NCBI GenBank assembly: GCA_028716765.1
Contig: JAQUPC010000088.1
Span: forward strand, 1 to 9,019
Reading direction: 5' to 3'
DNA: 9,019 nucleotides
From: Alphaproteobacteria bacterium
Lineage (GTDB): Bacteria; Pseudomonadota; Alphaproteobacteria; UBA9219
Shown: in pieces, positions 1 to 6,740 of the stretch
Layout: each line of letters opens with the position of its first letter
Numbering within the stretch: the first letter of the stretch is position 1
The notes under the pieces: generated by a model
Told to the model about the DNA's origin: nothing
The model's database searches: none
Seen by the model: the letters and a program-made list of their open reading frames with translations, nothing else
Program-made: the position numbers and the translations under genes

Positions 1-227
1 GGCAGCAAGGAGTATTTCGGGTTTGGCTTCCCGTCCGGGCGGCCAAAGTGCGACAGCAGCGCGACGCGCGCGCCCGCCCTGGCCAAATCCAGCAAGGTCG
101 GCAAGGAACGCTCCAGCCGCGTGGCGTCCGTCACGCGCCCGTCCTTCATCGGCACGTTGAAGTCCACGCGGACAAGCACAACCTTGCCCCGGACCTGAAG
201 ATCGTCGAGCGTCAGAAATTCCGCCAA
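1..227 (-). CDS. pgk: Phosphoglycerate kinase, N-terminal part (runs off the left edge)
   Basis: Cytosolic glycolytic and gluconeogenic enzyme that interconverts 1,3-bisphosphoglycerate + ADP and 3-phosphoglycerate + ATP. Only the first 75 residues are in the window. They hold the conserved VRVDFNVP segment (about residues 19-26) and the SHFGRP segment (about 61-66), both part of the 3-phosphoglycerate-binding N-terminal domain. No ATG fits this frame: the frame is open back to a TAG near 297, and the ATG at 235 belongs to another frame that stops at once. I chose the TTG at 225-227 because an AAAGGA ribosome site lies 7 bases upstream and the resulting start ([10 protein letters not shown]) matches the usual PGK start. 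The gene is 69 bases downstream of the YgjP-like gene on the same strand and may be cotranscribed with it. Identity is very secure; the exact start is slightly less so. Confidence 0.95.
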   Translation of the reverse strand, partial: MAEFLTLDDLQVRGKVVLVRVDFNVPMKDGRVTDATRLERSLPTLLDLARAGARVALLSHFGRPDGKPNPKYSLL

Positions 228-296
228 GGCGCCATCCTTTCCTGAAGAACCGGTGAAACTGCCGCCATTAAAGTCCAGACGGATGTTTCTGTCCAG

Positions 297-1028
297 CTAC
301 CTCGCCGAAGCTTCCCACGCCCTCAACTGTCGGCGTCTTTGTTTATAATCCGGCATGACTTCGCCAAGAGCGCCCCAGAATGCCCGGGCGTGGTTCTTAT
401 GCAAAACGTGGCACAATTCGTGCGCGACGACGTAATCGAGCAGAGGAGGAGGGGCCAGAATAAGACGCCAGTTCAGGCGAATGTCGTTCCGGGCGTTGCA
501 GCTTCCCCAGCGCCGCGCGGGGCTTGTGACGATCAGACGGCCAAAGCTTACGCCCAAACGCGCGCTCCAGTAACCGGCCCGTTCCTGAAATTCCCGCCGC
601 GCCTGCTTCTTGTACCAGAGCCGCAATTCCAGCCGCGCTTCTTCACCGAGCAATGCGGAGGAAAGGTCCCGGCCCGAAACGGCCACTTCAAGAACCCCGT
701 TCGCGTACACGCATGAGGATCGGCGCTCCGGCGTTTGCGTTATTTTCAACAGGCAGCTTTCGCCGCGATAGGGCGCAAGGCTCCCGTCTCCCAGTTCTTC
801 CCCCGGCACGACGGAACGCTGTGGCCGCCGGAGCTTTCGTTTGCGGCGAATCCAGCCCATGTGCCGTTGAAGAAAGCTTTCGATTTTCTTTAAGCTCAGC
901 CCTTCGGGGGCGAGGATGCGCAACCCGCCGTCCTGCTCGACCCGCAAGGCCAGCGTGCGCCGCCGACGCTCGCTCCGGCAGACAGTATACGGCACAGAGT
1001 CTGATTTGAAGCTTGTTTCCTGCGGCAT
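297..1028 (-). CDS. YgjP-like (DUF45) zinc metallopeptidase-domain protein
   Basis: Predicted metal-dependent hydrolase of the YgjP/DUF45 (WLM/SprT-like) group, 243 residues, close to the family's usual 230-250. The zinc site is visible: HELCH at residues 203-207 and a third histidine at 213 in the KNH segment, followed by aromatic FW. Just before it lie the family hallmarks RRWGSC (172-177) and the IRLNWRL stretch. The N-terminal 100 residues are arginine- and lysine-rich with no signal peptide, so the protein should be cytoplasmic. Cellular substrates of this family are poorly known. The first ATG is used; its ribosome site is weak (a GGA about 18 bases upstream), so a start a few codons downstream is possible. 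A promoter-like pair lies at 1041-1069, and pgk follows on the same strand. Confidence 0.9.
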   Translation of the reverse strand: MPQETSFKSDSVPYTVCRSERRRRTLALRVEQDGGLRILAPEGLSLKKIESFLQRHMGWIRRKRKLRRPQRSVVPGEELGDGSLAPYRGESCLLKITQTPERRSSCVYANGVLEVAVSGRDLSSALLGEEARLELRLWYKKQARREFQERAGYWSARLGVSFGRLIVTSPARRWGSCNARNDIRLNWRLILAPPPLLDYVVAHELCHVLHKNHARAFWGALGEVMPDYKQRRRQLRAWEASAR

Positions 1029-1040
1029 GTTTTGCGGTTC

Positions 1041-1069
1041 TTGTTATCCTGACCCCTTGCTTATGCCAA
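1041..1069 (-). promoter_or_regulatory. Candidate sigma70-type promoter for the YgjP-like gene
   Basis: Read on the minus strand, a TTGGCA -35 box (1064-1069, five of six matches to consensus) is separated by 17 bases from a weaker TAACAA -10 box (1041-1046), about 13 bases before the start codon. The spacing is ideal but the -10 is poor. The call rests on pattern only. Confidence 0.33.
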
Positions 1070-1156
1070 ACAGTGTTGTGGTGGCAAAGCCTGAATGTCT
1101 CATTAACCTTTTCATAATAATTGATACTCACAATGACCGGGCGTTTTTGTCTTTAT

Positions 1157-1161
1157 GGAGG
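1157..1161 (+). promoter_or_regulatory. Strong ribosome binding site that decides the start of the Cys-rich protein
   Basis: GGAGG sits 8 bases before the ATG at 1170. The in-frame ATG at 1155 overlaps this site and would add five residues before the basic end of the signal peptide, so 1170 is the better start. Confidence 0.7.
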
Positions 1162-1169
1162 TCCAGCCC

Positions 1170-1673
1170 ATGCGCATCCGTCTTGTTTTTGCCACCCTTG
1201 TTCTGGCGAGTATTTTGTTTCCGGCCGCGGATGCTGCCGCTCAAACTTCTGCTGTCCTTTGCGACCCGCACACCACGGGTTTTACGGGGTCATGTGTAGA
1301 CTATGGCTGCACTACATCAGGCGAATCAACTATGGACGGCAACAAACAAAATCTTGTTGCTTGTCTTGATAATGGATCGGGAATCCTCGTCTGGAAAGCG
1401 ATGACGGCTGGCGGGAAAAGTTGCTATACGGATTATGGTTTGCCTGCGGGGCTGCCCGTTGGGAGTTCCTGTGTGGTAAGCGGATTTACTGTAAAGGGTT
1501 CCCAAGGCATTTGGGGATACTGTTTCATACATGAAACCACCGCCCCCGCTAAGTACTGGGCAACTTACCGTCCGCCGGGCGGAGGCGGAGGCACCTGTGA
1601 CGACGGGTTAGTATGGGGCGTACACCTTGGCACTGCGAATATGGGGGAAGCCTATCTTTGTTGCCAAAATTGA
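1170..1673 (+). CDS. Small secreted cysteine-rich protein of unknown function
   Basis: A 167-residue protein I do not recognise. It opens with a clear Sec signal peptide: basic MRIR, a hydrophobic core at about 5-18, and an alanine-rich cleavage region (DAAAQ, about 21-25). The mature part, about 143 residues, holds ten cysteines (31, 42, 47, 65, 85, 101, 118, 143, 164, 165), enough for five disulfides, and ends in a CC pair two residues before the stop. A five-glycine run at 137-141 separates the main body from a short C-terminal segment with a WG and the terminal cysteines. The pattern suggests a disulfide-stabilised periplasmic or extracellular protein; the Cys-rich end with terminal CC loosely recalls tip regions of some pilin-associated proteins, which is only an impression. 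It stands alone between a divergent gene and xseB, and its DNA is more AT-rich than the flanks, which could mean recent acquisition. Confidence 0.78.
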   Translation: MRIRLVFATLVLASILFPAADAAAQTSAVLCDPHTTGFTGSCVDYGCTTSGESTMDGNKQNLVACLDNGSGILVWKAMTAGGKSCYTDYGLPAGLPVGSSCVVSGFTVKGSQGIWGYCFIHETTAPAKYWATYRPPGGGGGTCDDGLVWGVHLGTANMGEAYLCCQN

Positions 1674-1734
1674 CATGTCCTCCTAACCCGGAAGATAGGC
1701 CTTTCGCTTTTTACGCCACCCCTTGAGCAGCCTT

Positions 1735-1778
1735 GCAGGCCCAAGAACGCGCCGATGCCGCCGGAAGCCTGCTTTTTT
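1735..1778 (+). terminator. Possible Rho-independent terminator after the Cys-rich gene
   Basis: GCAGGC (1735-1740) can pair with GCCTGC (1767-1772), which is followed directly by six T (1773-1778). The 26-base loop is long but GC-rich and may fold further. A second weaker hairpin, CCTATCTT (1651-1658) with AAGATAGG (1692-1699), spans the stop codon and is followed by a T-rich stretch. Either could end transcription before xseB. Confidence 0.38.
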
Positions 1779-1785
1779 CAAAAGC

Positions 1786-1815
1786 TTGCTCCTCAAGCCG
1801 TTCCCGGCGTAAAAT
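1786..1815 (+). promoter_or_regulatory. Candidate promoter for xseB-ispA, giving a near-leaderless mRNA
   Basis: TTGCTC (1786-1791) and TAAAAT (1810-1815) are separated by 18 bases. The xseB ATG begins only 7 bases after the -10 box, and no Shine-Dalgarno sequence precedes it, so the transcript would start at or just before the start codon. A similar arrangement (TATAGT followed by GGGCCCATGG) occurs at 6843-6860. Confidence 0.42.
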
Positions 1816-1822
1816 CGGGCCC

Positions 1823-2092
1823 ATGGAGAAAAGCGACAAAAACAAGGATAAAGCGGCCCTGCCGCCCGACATCGCCAAAATGAGCTTTGAAGAGGCGTTG
1901 GCCGAGCTGGAAAAGCTCGTCCGGCAGCTTGAAGACGGCAAGGCCAAACTCGACGACGCTATCGGCGCCTACGAGCGCGGCGCTTTGCTGAAACGCCATT
2001 GCGAGGCCAAACTGCGCGAGGCGCAGGCCCGCATCGAAAAAATCACCGTCAACGACGGCGGGGGCTTGAGTTTGGCCCCCCTTAACGTCTAG
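1823..2092 (+). CDS. xseB: Exodeoxyribonuclease VII small subunit
   Basis: XseB subunits bind along the large subunit XseA to form exonuclease VII, which degrades single-stranded DNA from both ends into short oligonucleotides in the cytoplasm. The 89-residue protein has the family core beginning MSFEEALAELEKLVRQLEDG (residues 20-39), followed by the helix with AIGAYERG and the HCEAKLREAQARI segment (60-71): the compact all-helical, coiled-coil-forming fold typical of XseB (usually 70-90 residues). The first 19 residues are a charged tail of the sort that varies between species. I used the ATG at 1823; an open frame extends back to a TTG at 1733, but that added sequence overlaps the terminator and promoter-like elements and is not conserved-looking. 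ispA follows 39 bases later, the usual alphaproteobacterial order. xseA is not in the window. Confidence 0.93.
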   Translation: MEKSDKNKDKAALPPDIAKMSFEEALAELEKLVRQLEDGKAKLDDAIGAYERGALLKRHCEAKLREAQARIEKITVNDGGGLSLAPLNV

Positions 2093-2131
2093 TCTCCCTT
2101 CCTTCCTTAACCCGAGCTTTCCCGCCCCTCC

Positions 2132-3031
2132 ATGCCCTCAGTCAGCCCGTCTCTCGCCGCCGCGATGGCGAACGCCGCTTCGGCCGTCAATGAAACGCTG
2201 GAGCGCCTCCTGCCCCGATCCGATTTCGGCGAGCGCAAGCTGTTCGACGCCATGCGCTACAGCGCGCTCGACGGCGGCAAGCGGCTCAGGCCGTTTCTGG
2301 TCATGAATTCGGCAAGCCTGTTCGGCGTCAATGAAAGCTGCGCGTTGCGCGCAGCGGTGGCCGTGGAGTGCGTGCATTGCTATTCACTGATCCACGACGA
2401 CCTGCCCGCGATGGACAACGCCGACCTGCGCCGCGGCAAGCCGACCGTCCACAAAAAATACGACGAGGCCACGGCGATTCTGGCAGGCGACGCGCTTTTG
2501 ACCCTGGCGTTTGAAATTCTGGCCGACCCGCGCACGCACGAAGACCCCAAGGTGCGTTGCAACCTCGTGACGGCGCTGGCCAAAGCTTCGGGCGCGAACG
2601 GCATGGTGGGCGGGCAAATGCTCGACCTCGTCGCCGAAACGGCGGAACTCGATATCGGCGCGATCACGCGTCTGCAACGCATGAAGACGGGCGAGTTGAT
2701 CGCCTTTTCGACGGAAGCGGGCGGCATTCTCGGCAAGGCCTCGCCGCAGCATCTGGGCGCTTTGCGCGCTTTCGCGCACGATCTCGGCCTTGCGTTCCAG
2801 ATCATCGACGACCTGCTCGACGCCGAGGGCACGGAGGCCGAGACCGGCAAATCCGTTGGCCGCGACGCGGGCGCGGGCAAGGCGACGTTCGTCACGATCC
2901 TCGGCCTCGAGCGCGCGCGCCAGCAGGCCCGGTTGCTTACCGAACAGGCCATCGGGCACCTGAGCGTTTTCGACGGACGCGCCAAAAACCTCGAAGACGT
3001 GGCGCGCTTCGTGGTGGAGCGGAAAACGTGA
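2132..3031 (+). CDS. ispA: Farnesyl diphosphate synthase (polyprenyl synthetase family)
   Basis: Condenses dimethylallyl or geranyl diphosphate with isopentenyl diphosphate to give the C15 farnesyl diphosphate used for quinones, undecaprenyl carrier and hopanoids; cytosolic. At 299 residues it matches E. coli IspA (299). Visible motifs are GKRLRP (49-54), the first aspartate-rich motif DDLPAMD (89-95), GGQMLDL (160-166), the KTGELI segment (185-190), the second aspartate-rich motif DDLLD (226-230) and GKATF (249-253), with the common C-terminal VVERK ending. The residues just before the first motif (CYSLIH) match the E. coli enzyme (AYSLIH), including the aromatic residue that limits chain length, so a C15 product is expected. 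The ATG at 2132 lacks a good Shine-Dalgarno sequence; ATG 2165 is an alternative. It is cotranscribed with xseB, and the dxs gene often found next is missing. Confidence 0.96.
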   Translation: MPSVSPSLAAAMANAASAVNETLERLLPRSDFGERKLFDAMRYSALDGGKRLRPFLVMNSASLFGVNESCALRAAVAVECVHCYSLIHDDLPAMDNADLRRGKPTVHKKYDEATAILAGDALLTLAFEILADPRTHEDPKVRCNLVTALAKASGANGMVGGQMLDLVAETAELDIGAITRLQRMKTGELIAFSTEAGGILGKASPQHLGALRAFAHDLGLAFQIIDDLLDAEGTEAETGKSVGRDAGAGKATFVTILGLERARQQARLLTEQAIGHLSVFDGRAKNLEDVARFVVERKT

Positions 3032-3044
3032 GATCCAACCCGTT

Positions 3045-3548
3045 CTAGGGTTCGCACCCGCAGGCTTTGCTCTTCTTTAAGCGATTGAAAACTTCCGTCG
3101 CGGCTTTGCGCGCTTCCGGCGTATCGCCGGACAGCAGGCTTTTCATGGCATCCCTTAGTTCCGTCAGTAAAGCGTCGTTCGCTTTTACGGAATGAACGGA
3201 AAAATAATAAAAATCCGGGTTGCTGGTTTTGTATTCCCCGCGGCCAATGCACCCCTTCCCTTTGGCGGGGTTGTTGTCGAACTTGTCGCACAGGATCCAG
3301 TAACGCAACGGCCGGCCGGCAGAGTCCTTGTTCGGCGCGAAGTTCAATATTTCGGTTTTCACCTGCAAAAGATCGCCGCTGATGGCGCCCGGGGCGTCAT
3401 AACGGACTTTATAGCCCGATCCCTCCAGCCACACGGATCGCGCGGCGGGGAAAACGGATATTTCCGGAACGTCCGCCCCCCGGCCGCTTGCAGGGCCGCC
3501 AAAAATCAAAGCCGTCATCAAAAAAAGACTATAAAGTTTATGGCGCAT
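3045..3548 (-). CDS. Secreted or periplasmic hypothetical protein
   Basis: A 167-residue protein I do not recognise. The N-terminus (basic MRHK, hydrophobic core about 5-18, small residues GGPASGRGA at about 17-25) is a convincing Sec signal peptide; no lipobox cysteine is seen. The mature part looks like a mixed alpha/beta domain: beta-rich with aromatics to about residue 120, then a charged helical segment (124-160). Four cysteines occur at 87, 100, 163 and 165, the last two as CGC near the C-terminus, so one or two disulfides are plausible. Start choice is secure: GGAGGA (3554-3559 on the other strand) lies 5 bases before the ATG. The gene converges on ispA with only 13 bases between stop codons. 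Its own promoter-like sequence suggests it is transcribed separately from the operon upstream. Confidence 0.82.
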   Translation of the reverse strand: MRHKLYSLFLMTALIFGGPASGRGADVPEISVFPAARSVWLEGSGYKVRYDAPGAISGDLLQVKTEILNFAPNKDSAGRPLRYWILCDKFDNNPAKGKGCIGRGEYKTSNPDFYYFSVHSVKANDALLTELRDAMKSLLSGDTPEARKAATEVFNRLKKSKACGCEP

Positions 3549-3571
3549 GAATATCCTCCGTCACGGAACTT

Positions 3572-3599
3572 ACAATAAACAATCTGGCAGCTTTAACAA
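3572..3599 (-). promoter_or_regulatory. Candidate promoter for the secreted hypothetical gene
   Basis: On the minus strand, TTGTTA (3594-3599) and TATTGT (3572-3577) are separated by 16 bases, with the strong ribosome site and ATG following about 24 bases after the -10 box. The gap is otherwise featureless except for an imperfect dyad centred on GTTAAC (3609-3629). Confidence 0.42.
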
Positions 3600-3644
3600 C
3601 TCGGCCGGAAACGTGGTTAACGATGGTTTGAAAAAGAAAAGTTT

Positions 3645-4709
3645 CTAAAACCCGGGAAAGGCCAGAGTGTTGTGCTGGCAGGGAACGCATCGCGGCCCGA
3701 TTTCAACGCCATGGCGTCTGGCGATTTTCCCGGCCCGTCTCCATAGCACTGCCAAAAAAGAAGCCGATGGCGCCGGATGACCGGCAAGAAGGGTTCCGGG
3801 CGCGGGCCTGAAGGGGCTGAGCACGGGATCGCAGCCTCTTTCCGCAAGCCACCTCACGCCCGCCAGCGTCGCTTCGGGGGGCTCGACGCCCGTGACGAGA
3901 AGCGAGCGCACACGGCCCTTGCCACCCGTAAGTTCAACGGCCCTTTCGATGGCGCGGCCATAAACCGGAAGCCCGATCCTGTTTTTTTCCGGTATAAACG
4001 CCCGGCCCCGTTCGCCAAAAAACTCGATGTTGATGGCAAGGCCAAAAACGCCCCGGCCGACCAGCCTGTCAACGAACAGCGGGTCTTCGGGCCGCGGCGT
4101 CATCATGACATCGACCGGCACCGGCGACGTGCGGAGCAAAAGCTCGCAAGCGGCATCGAGGAAAGGCTGGTCGCGGCGCGCGGGCGTTCCCCCGCTTATG
4201 AAGGCATGCGCGGCGGGCAAGTCCGGATCGCCGAGAGCGCTCAGAAGCCCTTGCAAAAGGATTTCATGTTCGTTGAGCCCGTAAGGCTCGGAAGGAATGT
4301 TGCAAAAGCCGCAACGGAAAGCGCATCCGCTCACGGGAGACAGCCGGACCCGGTCGGCATGGGTCATCACAATCCGGTTGCCCGGCGCCGCTTTATTTCT
4401 CTTTGCATAGGCCGGAACCGGAAGAACGTCGACGGGATGGTCCTCGACAAAGCCGATGCGTCTTAAAACAAAACCGCTCCCGTCGTGGTCGATTTTGAAC
4501 CGGGCGTTTTTGGCAAAAGGATCGGCAAAAGGCGCGTTGACGTACCCTGCGCCTTCCAGCCGAAACGTCACGCCGGACGTCGTCGGCAACGAAGATAGCG
4601 TCAGCGGCCTGCCCAAACGGATAAAGACGGCCGCCGCGCGTCCGGAAATCTTCACGCCGGAGGCGAGACATTCGATTTTTGCCAACCGCTCTTTGGATAA
4701 AAAGGGCAC
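3645..4709 (-). CDS. Radical SAM protein of unknown function with C-terminal CxxC
   Basis: A 354-residue radical SAM enzyme. The cluster motif is C129-x3-C133-x2-C136 (CAFRCGFC), followed at 170-176 by FISGGTP, which fits the glycine-rich SAM-binding segment after strand 2. Further elements of a partial TIM barrel can be followed to about residue 300. Two parts fall outside the core: about 120 N-terminal residues with a beta-rich look, and a C-terminal segment with CVPCQHNT (341-348), where the CxxC and nearby histidine could bind a metal or a second cluster. I cannot assign a substrate. The start is GTG at 4709, chosen because GGAAGGA lies 7 bases upstream; the nearby ATG is in another frame. 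It is the last gene of an apparent operon, 33 bases after the M48 protease gene, but nothing in the neighbours points to its reaction. Confidence 0.9.
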   Translation of the reverse strand: MPFLSKERLAKIECLASGVKISGRAAAVFIRLGRPLTLSSLPTTSGVTFRLEGAGYVNAPFADPFAKNARFKIDHDGSGFVLRRIGFVEDHPVDVLPVPAYAKRNKAAPGNRIVMTHADRVRLSPVSGCAFRCGFCNIPSEPYGLNEHEILLQGLLSALGDPDLPAAHAFISGGTPARRDQPFLDAACELLLRTSPVPVDVMMTPRPEDPLFVDRLVGRGVFGLAINIEFFGERGRAFIPEKNRIGLPVYGRAIERAVELTGGKGRVRSLLVTGVEPPEATLAGVRWLAERGCDPVLSPFRPAPGTLLAGHPAPSASFLAVLWRRAGKIARRHGVEIGPRCVPCQHNTLAFPGF

Positions 4710-4742
4710 TTTTCCATCCTTCCAAAAGGCGCGGCGCGCCGC

Positions 4743-5777
4743 CTACCCTGCTTTGGGAATGATGCTCTCCCCTTGCGGCGGCAGGCCGCCGAGAGCGCGC
4801 AAAACGCGGATGCGGTCCGCCATCGGCGGATGCGTGTCGAAAAGGCCGAAAAGGGAAGGCGGGTTTTCGATGAACATCTGCTGCGCCTCGGGCGGCACGT
4901 TCGGCACATTGGGATTGCCGGAAATTTTCTCCAGCGCCGCGATGAGCGCTTCGGGATTTTTGGTCAGCTCCACCGACCCGGCGTCGGCGAGATATTCGCG
5001 GCGCCGCGAAAGCGCGAACCGCAGCACGAGCGCCAGCGCGTACCCTAGGGCCAGCATGACGGAAGCAAGGAGCATCAGCACAAAGGCGCCCTTGCCGCCT
5101 TCGCGCTCGCGGTTGCGCCCGTAACTGGCGACGCGCAAGCTGCGCCAGAGCATCTGGGCGAGGAACGAAAGCATGCCCGTGAAAACGATCGTGATGACCA
5201 AAAGCCGCACATCGCGATTCATGATATGCGTCAACTCATGCGCCAGCACGGCTTCCATCTCGGCGTCGTCAAGGCGCTCCAGAAGGCCGCGCGTCACGGT
5301 TACGCTGTAGCTGCCCTCGTCCATGCCGCTCGCGTAGGCGTTCAACCCGCCGGTATCGATGATATACAGCTTCGGCGTTTTCAGGCCGCGCGAGATGCAC
5401 AGATTTTCAAGCAGGTTGTAAAGCCGGGACGCGTCGCGGCGCTCCACCGGCCTTGCGCCCGTCGCCGCGCGGATCATCGCGTCGTTAAAAAGATAGCCGA
5501 GCAACGTCCAAACGAGCGCGGCGCCCATCATAATGGGCCAATAATCCCAGACGCCCGCTACCGCCATCTGCCAGGGCGTCAGGCCGGAGACGTTCAGGCC
5601 GAGGGTTTGAAGAACATCGGGATGAACCGTGCCGTCCGGCTGGACGTAAAGGAGCCCGGCCAATCCGAAAAAACCGCCCAACAATCCCAGCAGTAAAAGG
5701 GGAAGCGCCAAAAGCAACAGCGCCGATTTGATATTGTTGTTCCAGCGGTACGAAGAAAGGCCGAGCGCGGAAGGCAT
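4743..5777 (-). CDS. HtpX-like M48 family membrane metalloprotease
   Basis: Predicted inner-membrane zinc endopeptidase of the M48B (HtpX) group, which takes part in quality control of membrane proteins. HELTH at 180-184 provides two zinc histidines and the catalytic glutamate; E261 in the REYLAD segment fits the third ligand. The C-terminal DTHPPMADRI (314-323) is typical of HtpX. Hydrophobic segments are at about 18-44, 76-96, 192-212 and 231-254, giving the usual two pairs of membrane spans around the catalytic domain. At 344 residues it is longer than E. coli HtpX (about 290), partly from a 30-residue loop between the first two spans and partly from a proline-rich tail. It begins 9 bases after the MgtC-like stop with an AAGGG ribosome site, so cotranslation is likely. 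This pairing suggests an envelope role, which is inference. Confidence 0.93.
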   Translation of the reverse strand: MPSALGLSSYRWNNNIKSALLLLALPLLLLGLLGGFFGLAGLLYVQPDGTVHPDVLQTLGLNVSGLTPWQMAVAGVWDYWPIMMGAALVWTLLGYLFNDAMIRAATGARPVERRDASRLYNLLENLCISRGLKTPKLYIIDTGGLNAYASGMDEGSYSVTVTRGLLERLDDAEMEAVLAHELTHIMNRDVRLLVITIVFTGMLSFLAQMLWRSLRVASYGRNREREGGKGAFVLMLLASVMLALGYALALVLRFALSRRREYLADAGSVELTKNPEALIAALEKISGNPNVPNVPPEAQQMFIENPPSLFGLFDTHPPMADRIRVLRALGGLPPQGESIIPKAG

Positions 5778-5786
5778 GGTGCGCCC

Positions 5787-6536
5787 TTAATTGCGCGCGC
5801 GGGAAAGCTGGAAATTCTCGATGCCTTGCAGCAAAGGCAGCTTTTGCGCCAGATCGGCCAACGGCGTGGCAACGCCTTTGCCGAGCGAAACGGCGACGAA
5901 GCTCCATTCAGCCTGACCTTCGTGATGATTGATCGCAAGGGTGCCGCTTGCGATTTCATAGCCGTGATCGAGGTTGAACTGCCTCACGGTTTCCTTGTTC
6001 GGCATAAATCCTTTTTTGAAGATCAACACGACGGAAACCGGCTGGCGCGTCGGCAGCATCGAGGCCGCCCACGCGCCCCACATCATGAACCCCATCGACA
6101 AAAGGGTCAGCACGATGGCGGCGGCATAGAGCCCGAGCCCCGCAAGTATGCCGATGGCCGCCGCCGCCCAGATGGACGCCGCCGTGGTCAGCCCGCTGAT
6201 CCTGAGCCCGTCCTGCATGATGATTCCGGCGCCCAGAAAACCGATGCCGGTGACGATGCCCTGAACGGTGCGGGTGGGATCGATAGGCCCAAGCCCGGCA
6301 AGTTGCCCCCCGAACCAAAGCCCCGGCGAACAGGAAACCGCCGTCAGCCCGGCGGACACCATGCATACGAGGCCGTAGGTGCGCATACCCGCGGCGCGGC
6401 CGTGGTAAAAGCGCTCGTACCCGAACACGATGCCCAGCACGAGAGCAACAAGCATGTGAAGCACAACGGCGCCTTCGGTAACGCCATTTCCGGCGATCCA
6501 GTGCGGCAAAAGGGATTGAAGGGTAGGTGCGTCCAT
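5787..6536 (-). CDS. MgtC/SapB family inner-membrane protein
   Basis: A 249-residue protein of the MgtC/SapB family, membrane proteins linked in some bacteria to growth at low magnesium, acid tolerance and survival in host cells. Family signatures are visible: the GYERFYHGRAAGMRTYGLV region (39-57), then TVQGIVTGIGFLGAGIIM (90-107) and the GLTTAASIWAAAAIG segment (115-129). Hydrophobic spans lie at about 24-40, 52-70, 93-107, 117-132 and 134-156. A soluble C-terminal part (about 165-249) matches in place and size the ACT-like regulatory domain of MgtC proteins. The start ATG has AGAGG 5 bases upstream. It heads the operon with the M48 protease and the radical SAM gene. Whether it is a true virulence-type MgtC or a general SapB-like protein cannot be told from sequence alone. 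Confidence 0.93.
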   Translation of the reverse strand: MDAPTLQSLLPHWIAGNGVTEGAVVLHMLVALVLGIVFGYERFYHGRAAGMRTYGLVCMVSAGLTAVSCSPGLWFGGQLAGLGPIDPTRTVQGIVTGIGFLGAGIIMQDGLRISGLTTAASIWAAAAIGILAGLGLYAAAIVLTLLSMGFMMWGAWAASMLPTRQPVSVVLIFKKGFMPNKETVRQFNLDHGYEIASGTLAINHHEGQAEWSFVAVSLGKGVATPLADLAQKLPLLQGIENFQLSRARN

Positions 6537-6740
6537 AAAAACCTCTTTACCAGCCGCCTGAGAAAAAGCCGATTTTCCGTTTTAGAACAAAAGCGGAGGT
6601 TGAAAAAAACAACCCTTTCGTTCTTAACAGAAGGATGGGCAAAGGCAACGAAAGATGCAATGGGCAGGACGAAGGGGCGTTGTTTGTGATCGTAACCTGT
6701 TGTTAACGGGGCACCCAACCGGTTGTTCCGGCGGAATTTA

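Noticed and set aside
339..716. Open plus-strand frames over the YgjP-like gene (339-716, 653-1009)
   Set aside because: They are antisense to a gene with clear zinc-protease motifs, and their translations are arginine/proline-rich with no domain pattern.
1733..1822. Upstream extension of xseB to the TTG at 1733
   Set aside because: The extra 30 residues overlap the terminator-like and promoter-like sequences and would make XseB unusually long; ATG 1823 fits the family better.
3037..3052. AACCC/GGGTT hairpin between ispA and the convergent gene as a bidirectional terminator
   Set aside because: The stem is only 5 base pairs and no T-run follows on either strand, so it is too weak to call.
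2380..3291. Long minus-strand open frame of 303 codons opposite ispA
   Set aside because: ispA on the plus strand has all family motifs; the opposite frame is serine/arginine-rich and explained by GC-rich codon structure.
3609..3629. Imperfect dyad AAAC..GTTAAC..GTTT as an operator
   Set aside because: GTTAAC also occurs at 6702 and 6811, about what chance allows in AT-rich gaps, and the arms are not symmetric in spacing.
3777..4725. Plus-strand frames opposite the radical SAM gene and the 110-codon minus frame at its start
   Set aside because: The radical SAM frame has motifs, a good ribosome site and operon spacing; the others are low-complexity shadows.
6598..6614. GGTTG-A7-CAACC hairpin as a terminator
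   Set aside because: The stem is 5 base pairs, lies upstream of the MgtC-like gene rather than after a gene, and lacks a T-run in a useful place.
5826..6689. 287-codon plus-strand frame over the MgtC-like gene
   Set aside because: It is antisense to a conserved membrane protein; its translation is rich in Arg, His, Pro and Gly and shows no signal or domain.
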